A stretch of 64,000 nucleotides of DNA from Mesobacillus foraminis (lineage in GTDB: Bacteria > Bacillota > Bacilli > Bacillales > Cytobacillaceae), in NCBI RefSeq assembly GCF_004340465.1, contig NZ_SLVV01000008.1, forward strand, positions 220,121 through 284,120, in the 5' to 3' direction. The first letter of the stretch is position 1; every line of letters starts with the position of its first letter. Position numbers and translations under genes: made by a program. Under the pieces are notes generated by a model, which ran no database searches, had not been told where the DNA came from, and saw nothing but the letters and a program-made list of their open reading frames with translations. This document shows, one piece after another, positions 42,614 through 51,377 of this stretch.

Positions 42614-44248
42614 TTACTCAGCCGTCTCTGTCACAATCAGCTTTCCGCGCTCGCATTCAGCATGAAAGGCACGCAAGCGTTTTGTACGATCCAGCAGTTT
42701 ATTGAAAAACGTTTCCCATTCGGGCACCCGTTTCAGTTTTTTATAAACGGTCCGGAGCTTTTTCAACAATCGGACCGCCTGCCTGTAGCTGCCTCGATTC
42801 TTCTGGGCAATCAGTCCGTCGGCCGCCTGGTGAAGAATGGGAAGCAGGACCTCCGGTGCATTCTTCTGGACGACTTTCAGCTTGTCGTTTGGGATCGAGA
42901 AGCTTTCAAAGCTGGCATAGGTGTATAGCTCGGCCCACCGGTCATAAAGGCCTTTTTCAAAGCAATAGTCCTCGTACTCGATGAAGCTGTAGGGCAGGGA
43001 TTGTGACAGCAGCCGTTCGTACAGCTCCTCGCGCCCGGCCAGCCGGAAGTAGGGGGCAGCCGTCCGGATTGCGTGCCGGGTAAAATCGCGGTTGCGATGA
43101 TAATCACCGGACTGCCCGATGAAATTCCGCATTTGCTGAGTCAAAAACTCGACATAAGCGCCGGCACGGTGATGGTCCCCCTGGCTGGTCAATTCCTCGA
43201 GCCAGTAAAATAAGAAGGTAAGCGCAGCAGTGCCGTGCTTTTTAAGAATCTCGATTGTGTCTTTATCCCTTTTTGCCAGATAATAGTGGTGCGCAAGGCT
43301 GAGTTCTTCGGCAAACGTTCTTCTGTTTGGCCCGAAGTTCTCCAGCCTTGCCCGCTCCTCATCCCGCCAGCTCGGCTTCTTCAGCAGGCCATTCCACAGC
43401 ATGCGGTATAAGTTGACCCGTTCAAACACAAACGAGCCGTCTGTATCAATGAGGGTGGCAGTCTCGTCCTTCAGGTTCACCATGAAGGAATCAAAATCGA
43501 AAGGAAGGGAGTGGACTGACAAAGTGGCGATCAGGTCTTCCACATCCTCTTCAATCGTATCAAACACATAGCGGTAATAGCGGTTCACGGTCTCGTCGCT
43601 GTGGCCAAGCTCCTCGCTGAGACCGGCAAGCTGTTTAAAGGCATAGAGCTTGCCGACCAGCTCGTACAGGTTCTTCCATTCCTGCTGGACCGGCGCTGAG
43701 GCGCGCAGCTGGCGCATATACGCGTGCAGCAGATTCGCAATTATATACGGAGTCGGCTTGCCCTGGCCAAGCAGGATTTCCTGAAAGCTGTTCGTAAAGG
43801 TATCGACCCAGCTGTTATAGTCATGCCTGTCTGTTGAATTCGTTTTAACCAGATCCTTTGCTTTTTTGATGCCCCATTGTTCGGCGAGGCTGCTTTCCCT
43901 GGCCGGCTTGCGCCATTCCTCCACCCAGTCGGCGACGCTGTCAATCTGGGCATAGGCATGGAAAAACGCGGCCATGCGGTGGCGGCAAAAGCCGTAACCC
44001 GGACATGTACAGCTGCTGTCCTCGGGGTCTGGAAAGCTGATATAGACACGGACCGGCGTGACATCCTGCACCGTAGCCCAGATCGAGCCGCCCACAATTT
44101 TTAAATGATGGACCAGGCCCTGCCGGTAAAGCATCAGGCCTTTCTGGACGATTTTGGCGTCTTCATCCGACTCGGGGCGGAGCTTGCCCTGGAGTTCGCG
44201 TGCCGCTATTTTCAGATGCTGGATTTGCGTATCCGGAATCATTGCCAC
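42614..44248 (-). CDS. ywqB: SWIM zinc-finger protein YwqB
   Basis: 544 residues from GTG 44248, 8 bases after AGGAGGG; an upstream ATG frame ignores that site. SWIM motif CTCPGYGFCRHRM (CxC...CxH) near residue 90, a zinc-binding fold for DNA or protein contacts. The rest is helical and of unknown function. The pairing with the SNF2 protein gene is conserved in Bacillus and suggests a joint role. The gap to ywqA is about 125 bases with no terminator. Confidence 0.92.
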   Translation of the reverse strand: MAMIPDTQIQHLKIAARELQGKLRPESDEDAKIVQKGLMLYRQGLVHHLKIVGGSIWATVQDVTPVRVYISFPDPEDSSCTCPGYGFCRHRMAAFFHAYAQIDSVADWVEEWRKPARESSLAEQWGIKKAKDLVKTNSTDRHDYNSWVDTFTNSFQEILLGQGKPTPYIIANLLHAYMRQLRASAPVQQEWKNLYELVGKLYAFKQLAGLSEELGHSDETVNRYYRYVFDTIEEDVEDLIATLSVHSLPFDFDSFMVNLKDETATLIDTDGSFVFERVNLYRMLWNGLLKKPSWRDEERARLENFGPNRRTFAEELSLAHHYYLAKRDKDTIEILKKHGTAALTFLFYWLEELTSQGDHHRAGAYVEFLTQQMRNFIGQSGDYHRNRDFTRHAIRTAAPYFRLAGREELYERLLSQSLPYSFIEYEDYCFEKGLYDRWAELYTYASFESFSIPNDKLKVVQKNAPEVLLPILHQAADGLIAQKNRGSYRQAVRLLKKLRTVYKKLKRVPEWETFFNKLLDRTKRLRAFHAECERGKLIVTETAE

Positions 44249-44504
44249 CGTTTCAGCCCTCCTACTAAACTGCATTTATTTTAATCATGGAAAACTCACA
44301 TGTAAAAAGACTTCCAAAAAACCATATTCCTTTATTATAACCAAAAAAGCGGGGAAAGAGGAGGGGAAGTGGAGAATTCTAAAATTAGAAGGATTTACTA
44401 GTGTCGAAAAAGAATACAAATATGTAGCCTGCTTCACAAGCACGTTGTATGATTAGTACGAAAAAGCGTTTTAATGTGAGTATATTTTGGAGGAATCATC
44501 TAAC

Positions 44505-45164
44505 ATGTTTCGTATTCGCCTCATGCGCGGACTGCGCCATCCTAGCTATTTTTCCTATGAGCTAAATACAGCCGAGACAGTCGGGAAGGTGTGGAAGCAC
44601 GCTGTTTTATTGATCTTGCTGAGCGGGCTTCTCTTTGGCGCCGCTGCATATCTTGGCATAAGTTCGGAGTACCTGTCGAAAAAGCTCACCCAGCTGCCGC
44701 GGGATGAGTTTGAATTGCATAAAGCCTTGTTTGTGGTCGGGCAGCTCCTTTGGGGGCTATTTTACGGAGCCGTGATTATTTATATCCCGTCCCTGTTCTT
44801 CTGGACACTGTCGGATGAGGACATGAAACCGCTGATTGTGGTCCAGTTCCTGGTCCTTCTGATCCTGCTGCTTGAAAAGGTGGTCCTGATTCCGTTCTCC
44901 CTGACACTTGGGGTGCCGGAAATTTCATCGCCGTTCTCCCTTGGGCCGATTGCCCAGTCACTGACAAAGAATTTGTTCTTCATGTATTTTTTTGCCTGCA
45001 TCTCCCTCTTTAAGTTGTGGGCGATGTACATTCAGTATACGTATCTCAGGGTCCTGACCGGGAAATCGTCAAGAGTTGTTCTTGCGATGGTCATCGGGAT
45101 CAATCTCCTCTTTTGGCTGATGTCAGCTTTATTGTCGATTATCCAATTTGAAAAACTCATTTAA
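44505..45164 (+). CDS. Yip1-domain membrane protein (YknW-like)
   Basis: 219 residues from ATG 44505, 10 bases after GGAGGA. Opens RGLRHPSYFSYELNTAETVG, then five membrane helices (about 30-52, 75-100, 112-133, 155-180 and 193-213), the Yip1/YIF layout. In B. subtilis YknW is a Yip1 protein that assembles the YknXYZ efflux complex protecting from the SdpC toxin. The next gene encodes a YknX-like adaptor, so this is probably the same kind of pair. The first 260 bases of the gap before it hold the divergent ywqB leader. Confidence 0.8.
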   Translation: MFRIRLMRGLRHPSYFSYELNTAETVGKVWKHAVLLILLSGLLFGAAAYLGISSEYLSKKLTQLPRDEFELHKALFVVGQLLWGLFYGAVIIYIPSLFFWTLSDEDMKPLIVVQFLVLLILLLEKVVLIPFSLTLGVPEISSPFSLGPIAQSLTKNLFFMYFFACISLFKLWAMYIQYTYLRVLTGKSSRVVLAMVIGINLLFWLMSALLSIIQFEKLI

Positions 45165-45182
45165 GACGGCAGGTGAACAACG

Positions 45183-46631
45183 TTGAAAAAGAAAACAGCC
45201 ATCCTCGTCGCAGCAGGCCTCCTGCTTGTTTCCGGCAATGTGGTGCTGACACTCCATAAAGACAGCAAAGTCAGCCGCACTTCCTATATTACGAAGTGGG
45301 CCGAGGCAGGAACCGAAAACCTGACGAAAACCCTAAAGACCGCCGGAGTGGTGATCCCGGCCGAAGAACATCCCATCTACTATAATGATGATCCGGGCGG
45401 CTTCAAGGAATTTTATGTGAAAAAAGGCGACTCCGTTGAAGCGGGGACAACGCTTTATGAATATACATCGGACAACATCGACAGCGAGCGCCGGCAGCTC
45501 GAATCGGATAAGGAACAGCTGGACAAAGAACTTGTGCTGATTGATGAACAGATCAAGCAGCTCGAATATCTTCAATCTGTTTCCGGTTCAGGAAGCCAAT
45601 CGGTCAGCAGCGGCTTTGGCAGCACCACGGACTCCAGCTCGTCGGAAATTGTATCTGTTACGATTGAAAAAGAAATCTATGAAAAAGAACGAGAGAAAAC
45701 CCGTGTCGAAAGTGAAATCGACGAATATGAAGACAGGATCCTCGCGTTAAATGAGGGGGACGAGCTGACGAAGGACAGCGAGGTGAGCGGGAAGGTCAAG
45801 GAAATCAATTATGACCTCAAGAACCCGATCATGACCATCATCTCCGACACCCCTAAAGTGTCCGGCACCTTCGTGGAAGAAGAGCTGAAAACCGTCGAAG
45901 AAGGAATGGAAGCCTACATCACTTCTGACCAGTTAAAAGAAAAGCTGGGCGGAACGGTAACGAAAATCTTCTCGTATCCCGAGGACGAACCGAATCTAAA
46001 GAAGAAAAGCCAGTTCCCGTTTGAAATTGAACTGGATGAAACGGGAGGCGGAGAAGCAGGATTTGAAGAGGGAGCTGCGGCGGATTGGGACAGTGAGTCA
46101 GCAGAAGGTGATTCCGGTCTGGAAACAGAAGACGGGGGAGATATCGATGCCGGCGAACTGGAGGATGGTGGCGGTTCCAGTGAAGATGATACCGTAGCTG
46201 CTGATGAGGAAGAAGTCTCTGATGAAGAAGACACCGAGATCTACGATGAGGACAATGTCGAGCTCGCCAAGGACAACCCCATTATCCATGGATCCCATGT
46301 CGATGTCACCATTGTCACAGATCGAGTGGAAAATGCCGTAACCGTAGCGGACAAGCAGATCAAAAGCGGAAGCTATATTTACGTCATCACCCCTGGCGGA
46401 AAAATCGAAAAGCGGAGCATTACGCAGGGCCTTGAGGTCAACGGCAGGGTCCAGATCGAAAAGGGCCTGAAGAAAGGTGAAACCGTCGTCAGCAAGCCGA
46501 GCCAGGTCGCCCGTCAGAAAGAAGACTTCATCACCCCGCTTCGTATAAAAGACTTAAGCAAGTCGTCCTTTAAAGAAGAACGCAAAATGGATCTGTTCAA
46601 GGCCATTGGCGTCGGGTTTTTGAAACGGTAG
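45183..46631 (+). CDS. Membrane-fusion (HlyD/YknX-like) adaptor protein with a long acidic insert
   Basis: 482 residues from a TTG after GCAGGTGA, 18 bases past the previous stop. Membrane anchor at about 5-22. Biotinyl-lipoyl half-motifs (FKEFYVKKGDSVEAGTTLYEY), a coiled-coil hairpin (about 100-195), a beta-barrel part, and a C-terminal KxxG-rich domain (VQIEKGLKKGETVV) show an RND/HlyD-type adaptor. Residues about 283-360 are an unusual run of Glu, Asp and Gly (EDTEIYDEDNVE and similar) inserted in the beta-barrel part. No YknY/YknZ-like ATPase or permease gene follows: a terminator comes 10 bases after the stop. Confidence 0.85.
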   Translation: MKKKTAILVAAGLLLVSGNVVLTLHKDSKVSRTSYITKWAEAGTENLTKTLKTAGVVIPAEEHPIYYNDDPGGFKEFYVKKGDSVEAGTTLYEYTSDNIDSERRQLESDKEQLDKELVLIDEQIKQLEYLQSVSGSGSQSVSSGFGSTTDSSSSEIVSVTIEKEIYEKEREKTRVESEIDEYEDRILALNEGDELTKDSEVSGKVKEINYDLKNPIMTIISDTPKVSGTFVEEELKTVEEGMEAYITSDQLKEKLGGTVTKIFSYPEDEPNLKKKSQFPFEIELDETGGGEAGFEEGAAADWDSESAEGDSGLETEDGGDIDAGELEDGGGSSEDDTVAADEEEVSDEEDTEIYDEDNVELAKDNPIIHGSHVDVTIVTDRVENAVTVADKQIKSGSYIYVITPGGKIEKRSITQGLEVNGRVQIEKGLKKGETVVSKPSQVARQKEDFITPLRIKDLSKSSFKEERKMDLFKAIGVGFLKR

Positions 46632-46640
46632 ACATGTGAA

Positions 46641-46669
46641 AGGCGTCCCTTTGCGGGGCGCCTTTTTTT
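46641..46669 (+). terminator. Terminator after the adaptor gene
   Basis: GGCGTCCC-ttt-GCGGGGCGCC followed by TTTTTTT. Confidence 0.92.
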
Positions 46670-46699
46670 AGTGGGATACTGCTGGAATAATGGTACGCC

Positions 46700-47091
46700 G
46701 TCACAAGGCTGTAACCGGTTTTTCAATAAAAAACGAGAATTGATGCATAAGTTCAGAAAATCGATGCATAACCTGCCGGGAACGGTACATAAATGAAAAT
46801 AATCAATGCATAAATGGGGTGTGGTACTTAAAGAAGGTAACTTTACTCCGAATAGGAGGGGGCATATTCCAAACGGTTTCCCGCATTCGAACAGGAAATG
46901 ACGCTCTGCCCCAGGGTCTGTATCGGGATGATACCTTTTTTTAATAAGAGCCAGCCCGCTAGAATTAGGTGCCCTGTCACAAGGCTGTAACCGGTTTTTC
47001 AATAAAAGACGAGGATCGATGCATAAGTTCAGATAATCGATGCATAACCTGCCGGGAACGATGCATAAATGAAAATAATCGATGTATAACC
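46700..47091. repeat. Two diverged copies of the ATGCATAA repeat family
   Basis: Copies at 46,700-46,815 and 46,976-47,091 (spacing 276) start GTCACAAGGCTGTAACCGG and share TTTTTCAATAAAA with the array at 19,821. Each has three or four GATGCATAA-like motifs. No coding frame is kept. The stretch on to 47,290 is AT-rich with no gene. Confidence 0.85.
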
Positions 47092-47289
47092 TCGAGGATC
47101 CCAGCATTTTGTCCTATTTTTATACCGATTTACACTATAAAACCCGATATTAATCTACTTTTTGACTAATATCGGGTCTTAAATCTGCATTAAACCGTGA
47201 AATGCTGCGTTTTATCTCCAGTGTTGCCCTTTTACGCTACGTTTTTATCGATTTACACTGCAAACTAAACTATTACTCCCACAATAGAC

Positions 47290-47320
47290 AAAAGAGGGCG
47301 CCGTTCCAAGGCTGCCCTCA
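47290..47320 (-). terminator. Terminator for the small acidic protein gene (minus strand)
   Basis: On the minus strand GAGGGC-agccttggaacg-GCGCCCTC followed by TTTTGT, right after the stop. Confidence 0.75.
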
Positions 47321-47324
47321 ATAT

Positions 47325-47465
47325 TCAATATAAGTAATGTCGGTCTTCGATTTCGTCCTCGTAATCATACTCTTCCTCGATGTCTGGTTCGACAGAAGGC
47401 AATTTTGGTGATTGTGTTTGAATCTCTTCATCTTTGAATCTAAAAAGACTGGTCAACATCAACAT
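47325..47465 (-). CDS. Small acidic protein
   Basis: 46 residues on the minus strand from ATG 47465 (GAGGTGATGGATA upstream); a second ATG two codons on is possible. Begins MLMLTSLFRFKDEE and ends in an acidic tail PDIEEEYDYEDEIEDRHY. The ribosome site and a dedicated terminator make this a likely true gene. No family recognised. Confidence 0.55.
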   Translation of the reverse strand: MLMLTSLFRFKDEEIQTQSPKLPSVEPDIEEEYDYEDEIEDRHYLY

Positions 47466-47605
47466 TATCCATCACCTCGAAAAATGATTCTTATGGGTAA
47501 GTTTACTAAACCAATGTAAAGCAAACTTAAAGAAATTGTTAAGTTTTAATTTCCCTCCTTTTTTCAAAATAAAACATCAGTAAAATAAAAACTTTACCCT
47601 ACGAA

Positions 47606-47651
47606 AGCGTGCCAGACCCCCTTTAGTTTACTGAAGGGGGTCTGGCACGCT
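47606..47651. repeat. Perfect 18-bp inverted repeat
   Basis: AGCGTGCCAGACCCCCTT at 47,606-47,623 and its exact reverse complement at 47,634-47,651, 10-base loop. The core GTGCCAGACCCCC is a sequence I associate with Bacillus intergenic palindromes. The surrounding gap (47,466-48,061) has no convincing gene; a 101-codon frame at 47,653 has no ribosome site. Confidence 0.8.
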
Positions 47652-47883
47652 GGTGTTTACTAATGTACGAAACTCACCCATCTCAACTGAAAAAACCGTG
47701 TCAGATTTCATGACAAAAGTATATGAAAATAGTTTTGTTTCTCATACTATGAAATTAGAAAGTTACAGAAAGCGAGGTGGTTGGCACTCACGACCTCCAC
47801 AAACCGATTTCTTGCTAATGCTCAGCTTCGCAGCTGGGCGTGAAATGATCTTTAGTAAGCCCCTTCTGTCATTTTTCCTTTTG

Positions 47884-47917
47884 CCCCTTCTGCGCCCGAG
47901 CAGGAGGGGTCTTTTTT
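47884..47917 (+). terminator. Terminator with no obvious upstream gene
   Basis: CCCCTTCTGC-gcccga-GCAGGAGGGG followed by TCTTTTTT. It closes a stretch of about 230 bases without a convincing gene, which may be a decayed gene or a small transcript. Confidence 0.85.
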
Positions 47918-48061
47918 CAGGTTCAAAAGTCCTGTTTGCTCCATTCCATACCCTCTGAGGTTTACAATTTTTTCAAATCCCATATATTTATTTTTCAGGA
48001 TGTCATATGATATTGATAGACTAGCAAGTTAGTTATTTTACTATTTTTAAGGGGGATCGCC

Positions 48062-51000
48062 GTGAGGCTGCCTGTCACGTTATTATTGTCTGTTTTCTGT
48101 TGTTTGTTGTCTGTGTCCGCTGTGTCAGCGAATAGCCTGGAGGTAGAGCCGCCGAAGCCGAAGATTTCGAAGTTCCAGACCAGGCTCCTGTTTGATGACA
48201 GCAAAGAATATAACAGCCGCCAGGTCATTGTAAAATTTAAAAAAGATGCATCCCCTGAAATCAGGCAGGAAATCCTTGAATCCATCAGGCTGAAAGAGCT
48301 GGACAGCGTTGACAGAGGGGACTTCATACTCGTTTCCTCTCCGAAGGGAAACGATTTGGCCTCGGTTGCTGCATCTCTTTTAAACTATCAGGAAATTGAG
48401 TATGTGGAACCGAACTACCGGGTAGAGGCCGCCTATACGCCGAGCGACCCTGGTTATAAAAAGCAGTGGTATTTAGGCAGGATCCAGGCCCCGAAAGCGT
48501 GGGACCAAACCAAAGGTGCCTCCAACATCACGGTTGCCATTATTGACGGGGGAGTGCAGACAAGCCACCCTGAGTTGAAAGGAAAAATCGTGTCGCCCTA
48601 TAACGTGGTAACGGGCAAACCGACCTTGCCGGCCGACCATCATGGCACCCACGTCGCCGGGATCATCGCAGCTTCCTTTAACAAAGCCGGAACCGCGGGT
48701 GTGGCACCGAATATAAAAATCATGCCGATTAACGTGTTCTCCGGCGAATATGCCGATACCTTTGATATTGCGAGTGCTGTGTATTACGCAGCCGACCACC
48801 AGGCCAATGTCATTAATATGAGCCTCGGAAGCTATTATTATAGCGCGGTCATGAAAGAGGCGGTTGCCTATGCAAGGACGAAGGGGGCAGTCGTCGTAGC
48901 GGCAGCGGGAAATGAAGACCTGAATTTCAACACCTACCCTGCAGCGTTTCCGAATGTGATCGGAGTCTCTGCACTAAATAAGGATAATAAAATCACGATT
49001 TTCTCCAATTACGGGCGCTACATCGATTTTGCTGCACCCGGGATTAATATTTACTCCACCGTAGCGGGCGGGAAGTACAATACCATGGATGGGACTTCCA
49101 TGGCAGCACCGCAGGTTTCCGGGGTTGCCGCACTGGTGCTCTCGAAAAACCCGCTGCTCTCGCCGGCAGAAGTGGAATCTATTTTAAAGAATTCATCGGT
49201 TGACCTGGGCAGCAAAGGCCGCGACAACTACTATGGCTATGGCCGCATTGATGCATACCGGGCCCTGCAGAAGACGCCGTCGCCCGTATCGGTCACTGCC
49301 GGCAAGACCTTTAACATGAGCGGCAGCAGCAAGACGTCCATTTCGGTTACAGCCAAGAAAGGTTCCACTGTTTCCATGTACGTCCAGAACTCAAAGGGGA
49401 CAACCATCAAGACTCTTGTTAAAAATAAAAAATCCACCGGCAGCAAAATTTCCGCTTCCTGGGATGGGAAGCAGGACAATGGAACCTTTGTAGGCGACGG
49501 CAGCTACAAAGTGGTCGCAAAAGCCACGAATGGCCGGGAAACGGCCACTAAAAGTGCGGCGATCAAGGTGGCCGATAAAATAAAGCCAGTCATCAAACTG
49601 GGAACGTCAGCGCTCTACTCGCCGACCGCCCAGGGGAAACTCACCATTTCCTATGAGTTGAGCGAGAAAGCTGCTGTCACGGCCACGGTTTATGATAAAA
49701 ACAACAAAGCCGTCAAAACACTGCTTAAAAAGACGGAATCCAAAGGGAAAAAGTCATTCACCTGGGATGGAAAGAACGCGAAAAACCAGCGGGTGAGCGA
49801 CGGAACGTACAAGCTCGTGATGACCAGTACGGATTCCTATAAAAACAAGGGAACAAACAAGCAGATGTCCATCGTGGTGGACACGAAAAAACCAGAGGGG
49901 AAAGTCGTCCTGCCGGCGCCTATTTTTAAAATGGATGGCAAGCCGCAGGATGGAGTGAAGCTGACCTTCAAGGAAAAAGTAACTGTAACGGCAGCCTATG
50001 TCACAAATGCCAAGGGAACAAAGGTGAAAAAGCTGGCGACCAATAAAACCTTTACTGCTGGAACACATACCCTTAAATGGGATGGCAAAAATGACAAGGG
50101 GGCTTTGCAGCCAGAGGGCAAATATGGCTATCTGGCAGAATTCAAGGATGCAGCCGGAAATAAAGCCACCATTAAAAGCGCGGGGGTTGATCTCCAAGAT
50201 TGGCAGCAGAAGCCGGTTGTTTCGGCGCAGCCACAGGCTGAATACCGGAATCCGGGGACAGCAGCGTTTGCTTATTCCCTTAGCAAGCCTGGTAAGGTCA
50301 CCATCCAGCTTTATCAAGGGAATAATGTGGTTAAAACAGTCGTAAAAGATACCCTAAAATCAGCCGACAGCCATACTTTTACATGGGATGGAAAAGGTGC
50401 TGACGGCAAACTGCTGGAAGATGGGGATTATACCTTTAAAATCACGGCAACCAATCGATATAATCCTGCAGTGGCCAATTCCTTTGACGTGAAACTAAAG
50501 GTTGCATTGACACGACCGGAAATTAAACATCCCGGCATCGCAGAGTTTTACCCTGGAGAGGTGAACCCAGGTGAAGTACTTTATGAACTATCGGAACCCG
50601 CGACAGTCCTGATCGATATTCTGGATCCTAGCGGCGAGAGTGTCGGTACTCTCGAAAAGACAGCGGATAAAGGAATCAACACTTTCCAATTGAATGAATT
50701 CATGAAGGAAGGCAGCTCATTCTCACATGATACCTATACCTACGTGGTCAAGGCGATTAACTCAGTTAAAAATGAGGTGACTGCAAAAGGGCAGCTGACA
50801 TTAAAAGAGGCTCCTGAATGGCTGACCGGGAAACAGTATTCTTTTACGAATAATGAAGCAGACGGGAAAACGGCGCTCAATCTAAAAATTGCTACTACGG
50901 AAGATGCGGCCATGCAGCTGTACGTTTATGACGCTGCTGCCGGAGAGCGTCTGGAAACCCCTGGGCCTGTGGCTTTAAACGCAGGGATAAACGATTACAG

Positions 51001-51175
51001 TTTCGAAAGACAATCTGAAGAGAATATTTATTATGTGCTTGAACTCACCGATTCTCTCGGCAATTCCTATTATTATAAAATCGAGAAGGACAGCGCGGAG
51101 AATCCAGGTGGAGAGATTGTTAAAAAGCCGGACTTTAGGCCGGTGCTGAAGGAAGAGGAACAAGTACATCAATAG
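48062..51175 (+). CDS. Secreted subtilisin-like protease (S8) with FlgD-Ig-like repeats
   Basis: 1,037 residues from a GTG after AAGGGGGATC. Signal peptide to about VSA (24), then an I9-type propeptide (SRQVIVKFKKDAS ... YVEPNY). Catalytic domain at about 125-405 with Asp162 (VAIIDGGV), His194 (HGTHVAGII), oxyanion Asn in AAGNED and Ser346 (GTSMAAPQVSG). Four FlgD-like units follow, each with K-T-L-x...FTWDGK-D-G-x-x-DGxYxxxxxA, then further beta domains. No sorting motif, so released or held through the repeats. Monocistronic with strong terminator. Extracellular protease; the substrate is unknown. Confidence 0.93.
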   Translation: MRLPVTLLLSVFCCLLSVSAVSANSLEVEPPKPKISKFQTRLLFDDSKEYNSRQVIVKFKKDASPEIRQEILESIRLKELDSVDRGDFILVSSPKGNDLASVAASLLNYQEIEYVEPNYRVEAAYTPSDPGYKKQWYLGRIQAPKAWDQTKGASNITVAIIDGGVQTSHPELKGKIVSPYNVVTGKPTLPADHHGTHVAGIIAASFNKAGTAGVAPNIKIMPINVFSGEYADTFDIASAVYYAADHQANVINMSLGSYYYSAVMKEAVAYARTKGAVVVAAAGNEDLNFNTYPAAFPNVIGVSALNKDNKITIFSNYGRYIDFAAPGINIYSTVAGGKYNTMDGTSMAAPQVSGVAALVLSKNPLLSPAEVESILKNSSVDLGSKGRDNYYGYGRIDAYRALQKTPSPVSVTAGKTFNMSGSSKTSISVTAKKGSTVSMYVQNSKGTTIKTLVKNKKSTGSKISASWDGKQDNGTFVGDGSYKVVAKATNGRETATKSAAIKVADKIKPVIKLGTSALYSPTAQGKLTISYELSEKAAVTATVYDKNNKAVKTLLKKTESKGKKSFTWDGKNAKNQRVSDGTYKLVMTSTDSYKNKGTNKQMSIVVDTKKPEGKVVLPAPIFKMDGKPQDGVKLTFKEKVTVTAAYVTNAKGTKVKKLATNKTFTAGTHTLKWDGKNDKGALQPEGKYGYLAEFKDAAGNKATIKSAGVDLQDWQQKPVVSAQPQAEYRNPGTAAFAYSLSKPGKVTIQLYQGNNVVKTVVKDTLKSADSHTFTWDGKGADGKLLEDGDYTFKITATNRYNPAVANSFDVKLKVALTRPEIKHPGIAEFYPGEVNPGEVLYELSEPATVLIDILDPSGESVGTLEKTADKGINTFQLNEFMKEGSSFSHDTYTYVVKAINSVKNEVTAKGQLTLKEAPEWLTGKQYSFTNNEADGKTALNLKIATTEDAAMQLYVYDAAAGERLETPGPVALNAGINDYSFERQSEENIYYVLELTDSLGNSYYYKIEKDSAENPGGEIVKKPDFRPVLKEEEQVHQ

Positions 51176-51177
51176 CA

Positions 51178-51223
51178 AAAAAGCGGAGCATTCCATTAAG
51201 CGGGGAATTGCTCCGCTTTTTTA
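51178..51223 (+). terminator. Terminator after the subtilase gene
   Basis: AAAAAAGCGGAGCA...TGCTCCGCTTTTTT, a long stem of at least 9 pairs, followed by TTATTTT. Confidence 0.93.
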
Positions 51224-51377
51224 TTTTGTTGCAGGGTAACTCGGGTAAGAAATATTTACCAACAGGGATTTTTAAGCTGCATCTGTTTCAATAAGTTCCC
51301 CCAGTGGTAGTCAATCTATAGCGAAAAGGCAGCTTGCTTCCTTCATCGCTGTATTAACTACTTAGGAGGAAACTTAT

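Noticed and set aside
47653..47958. 101-codon frame, possible transposase remnant
   Set aside because: No ribosome site, no recognisable transposase motif, and it runs through a terminator hairpin.
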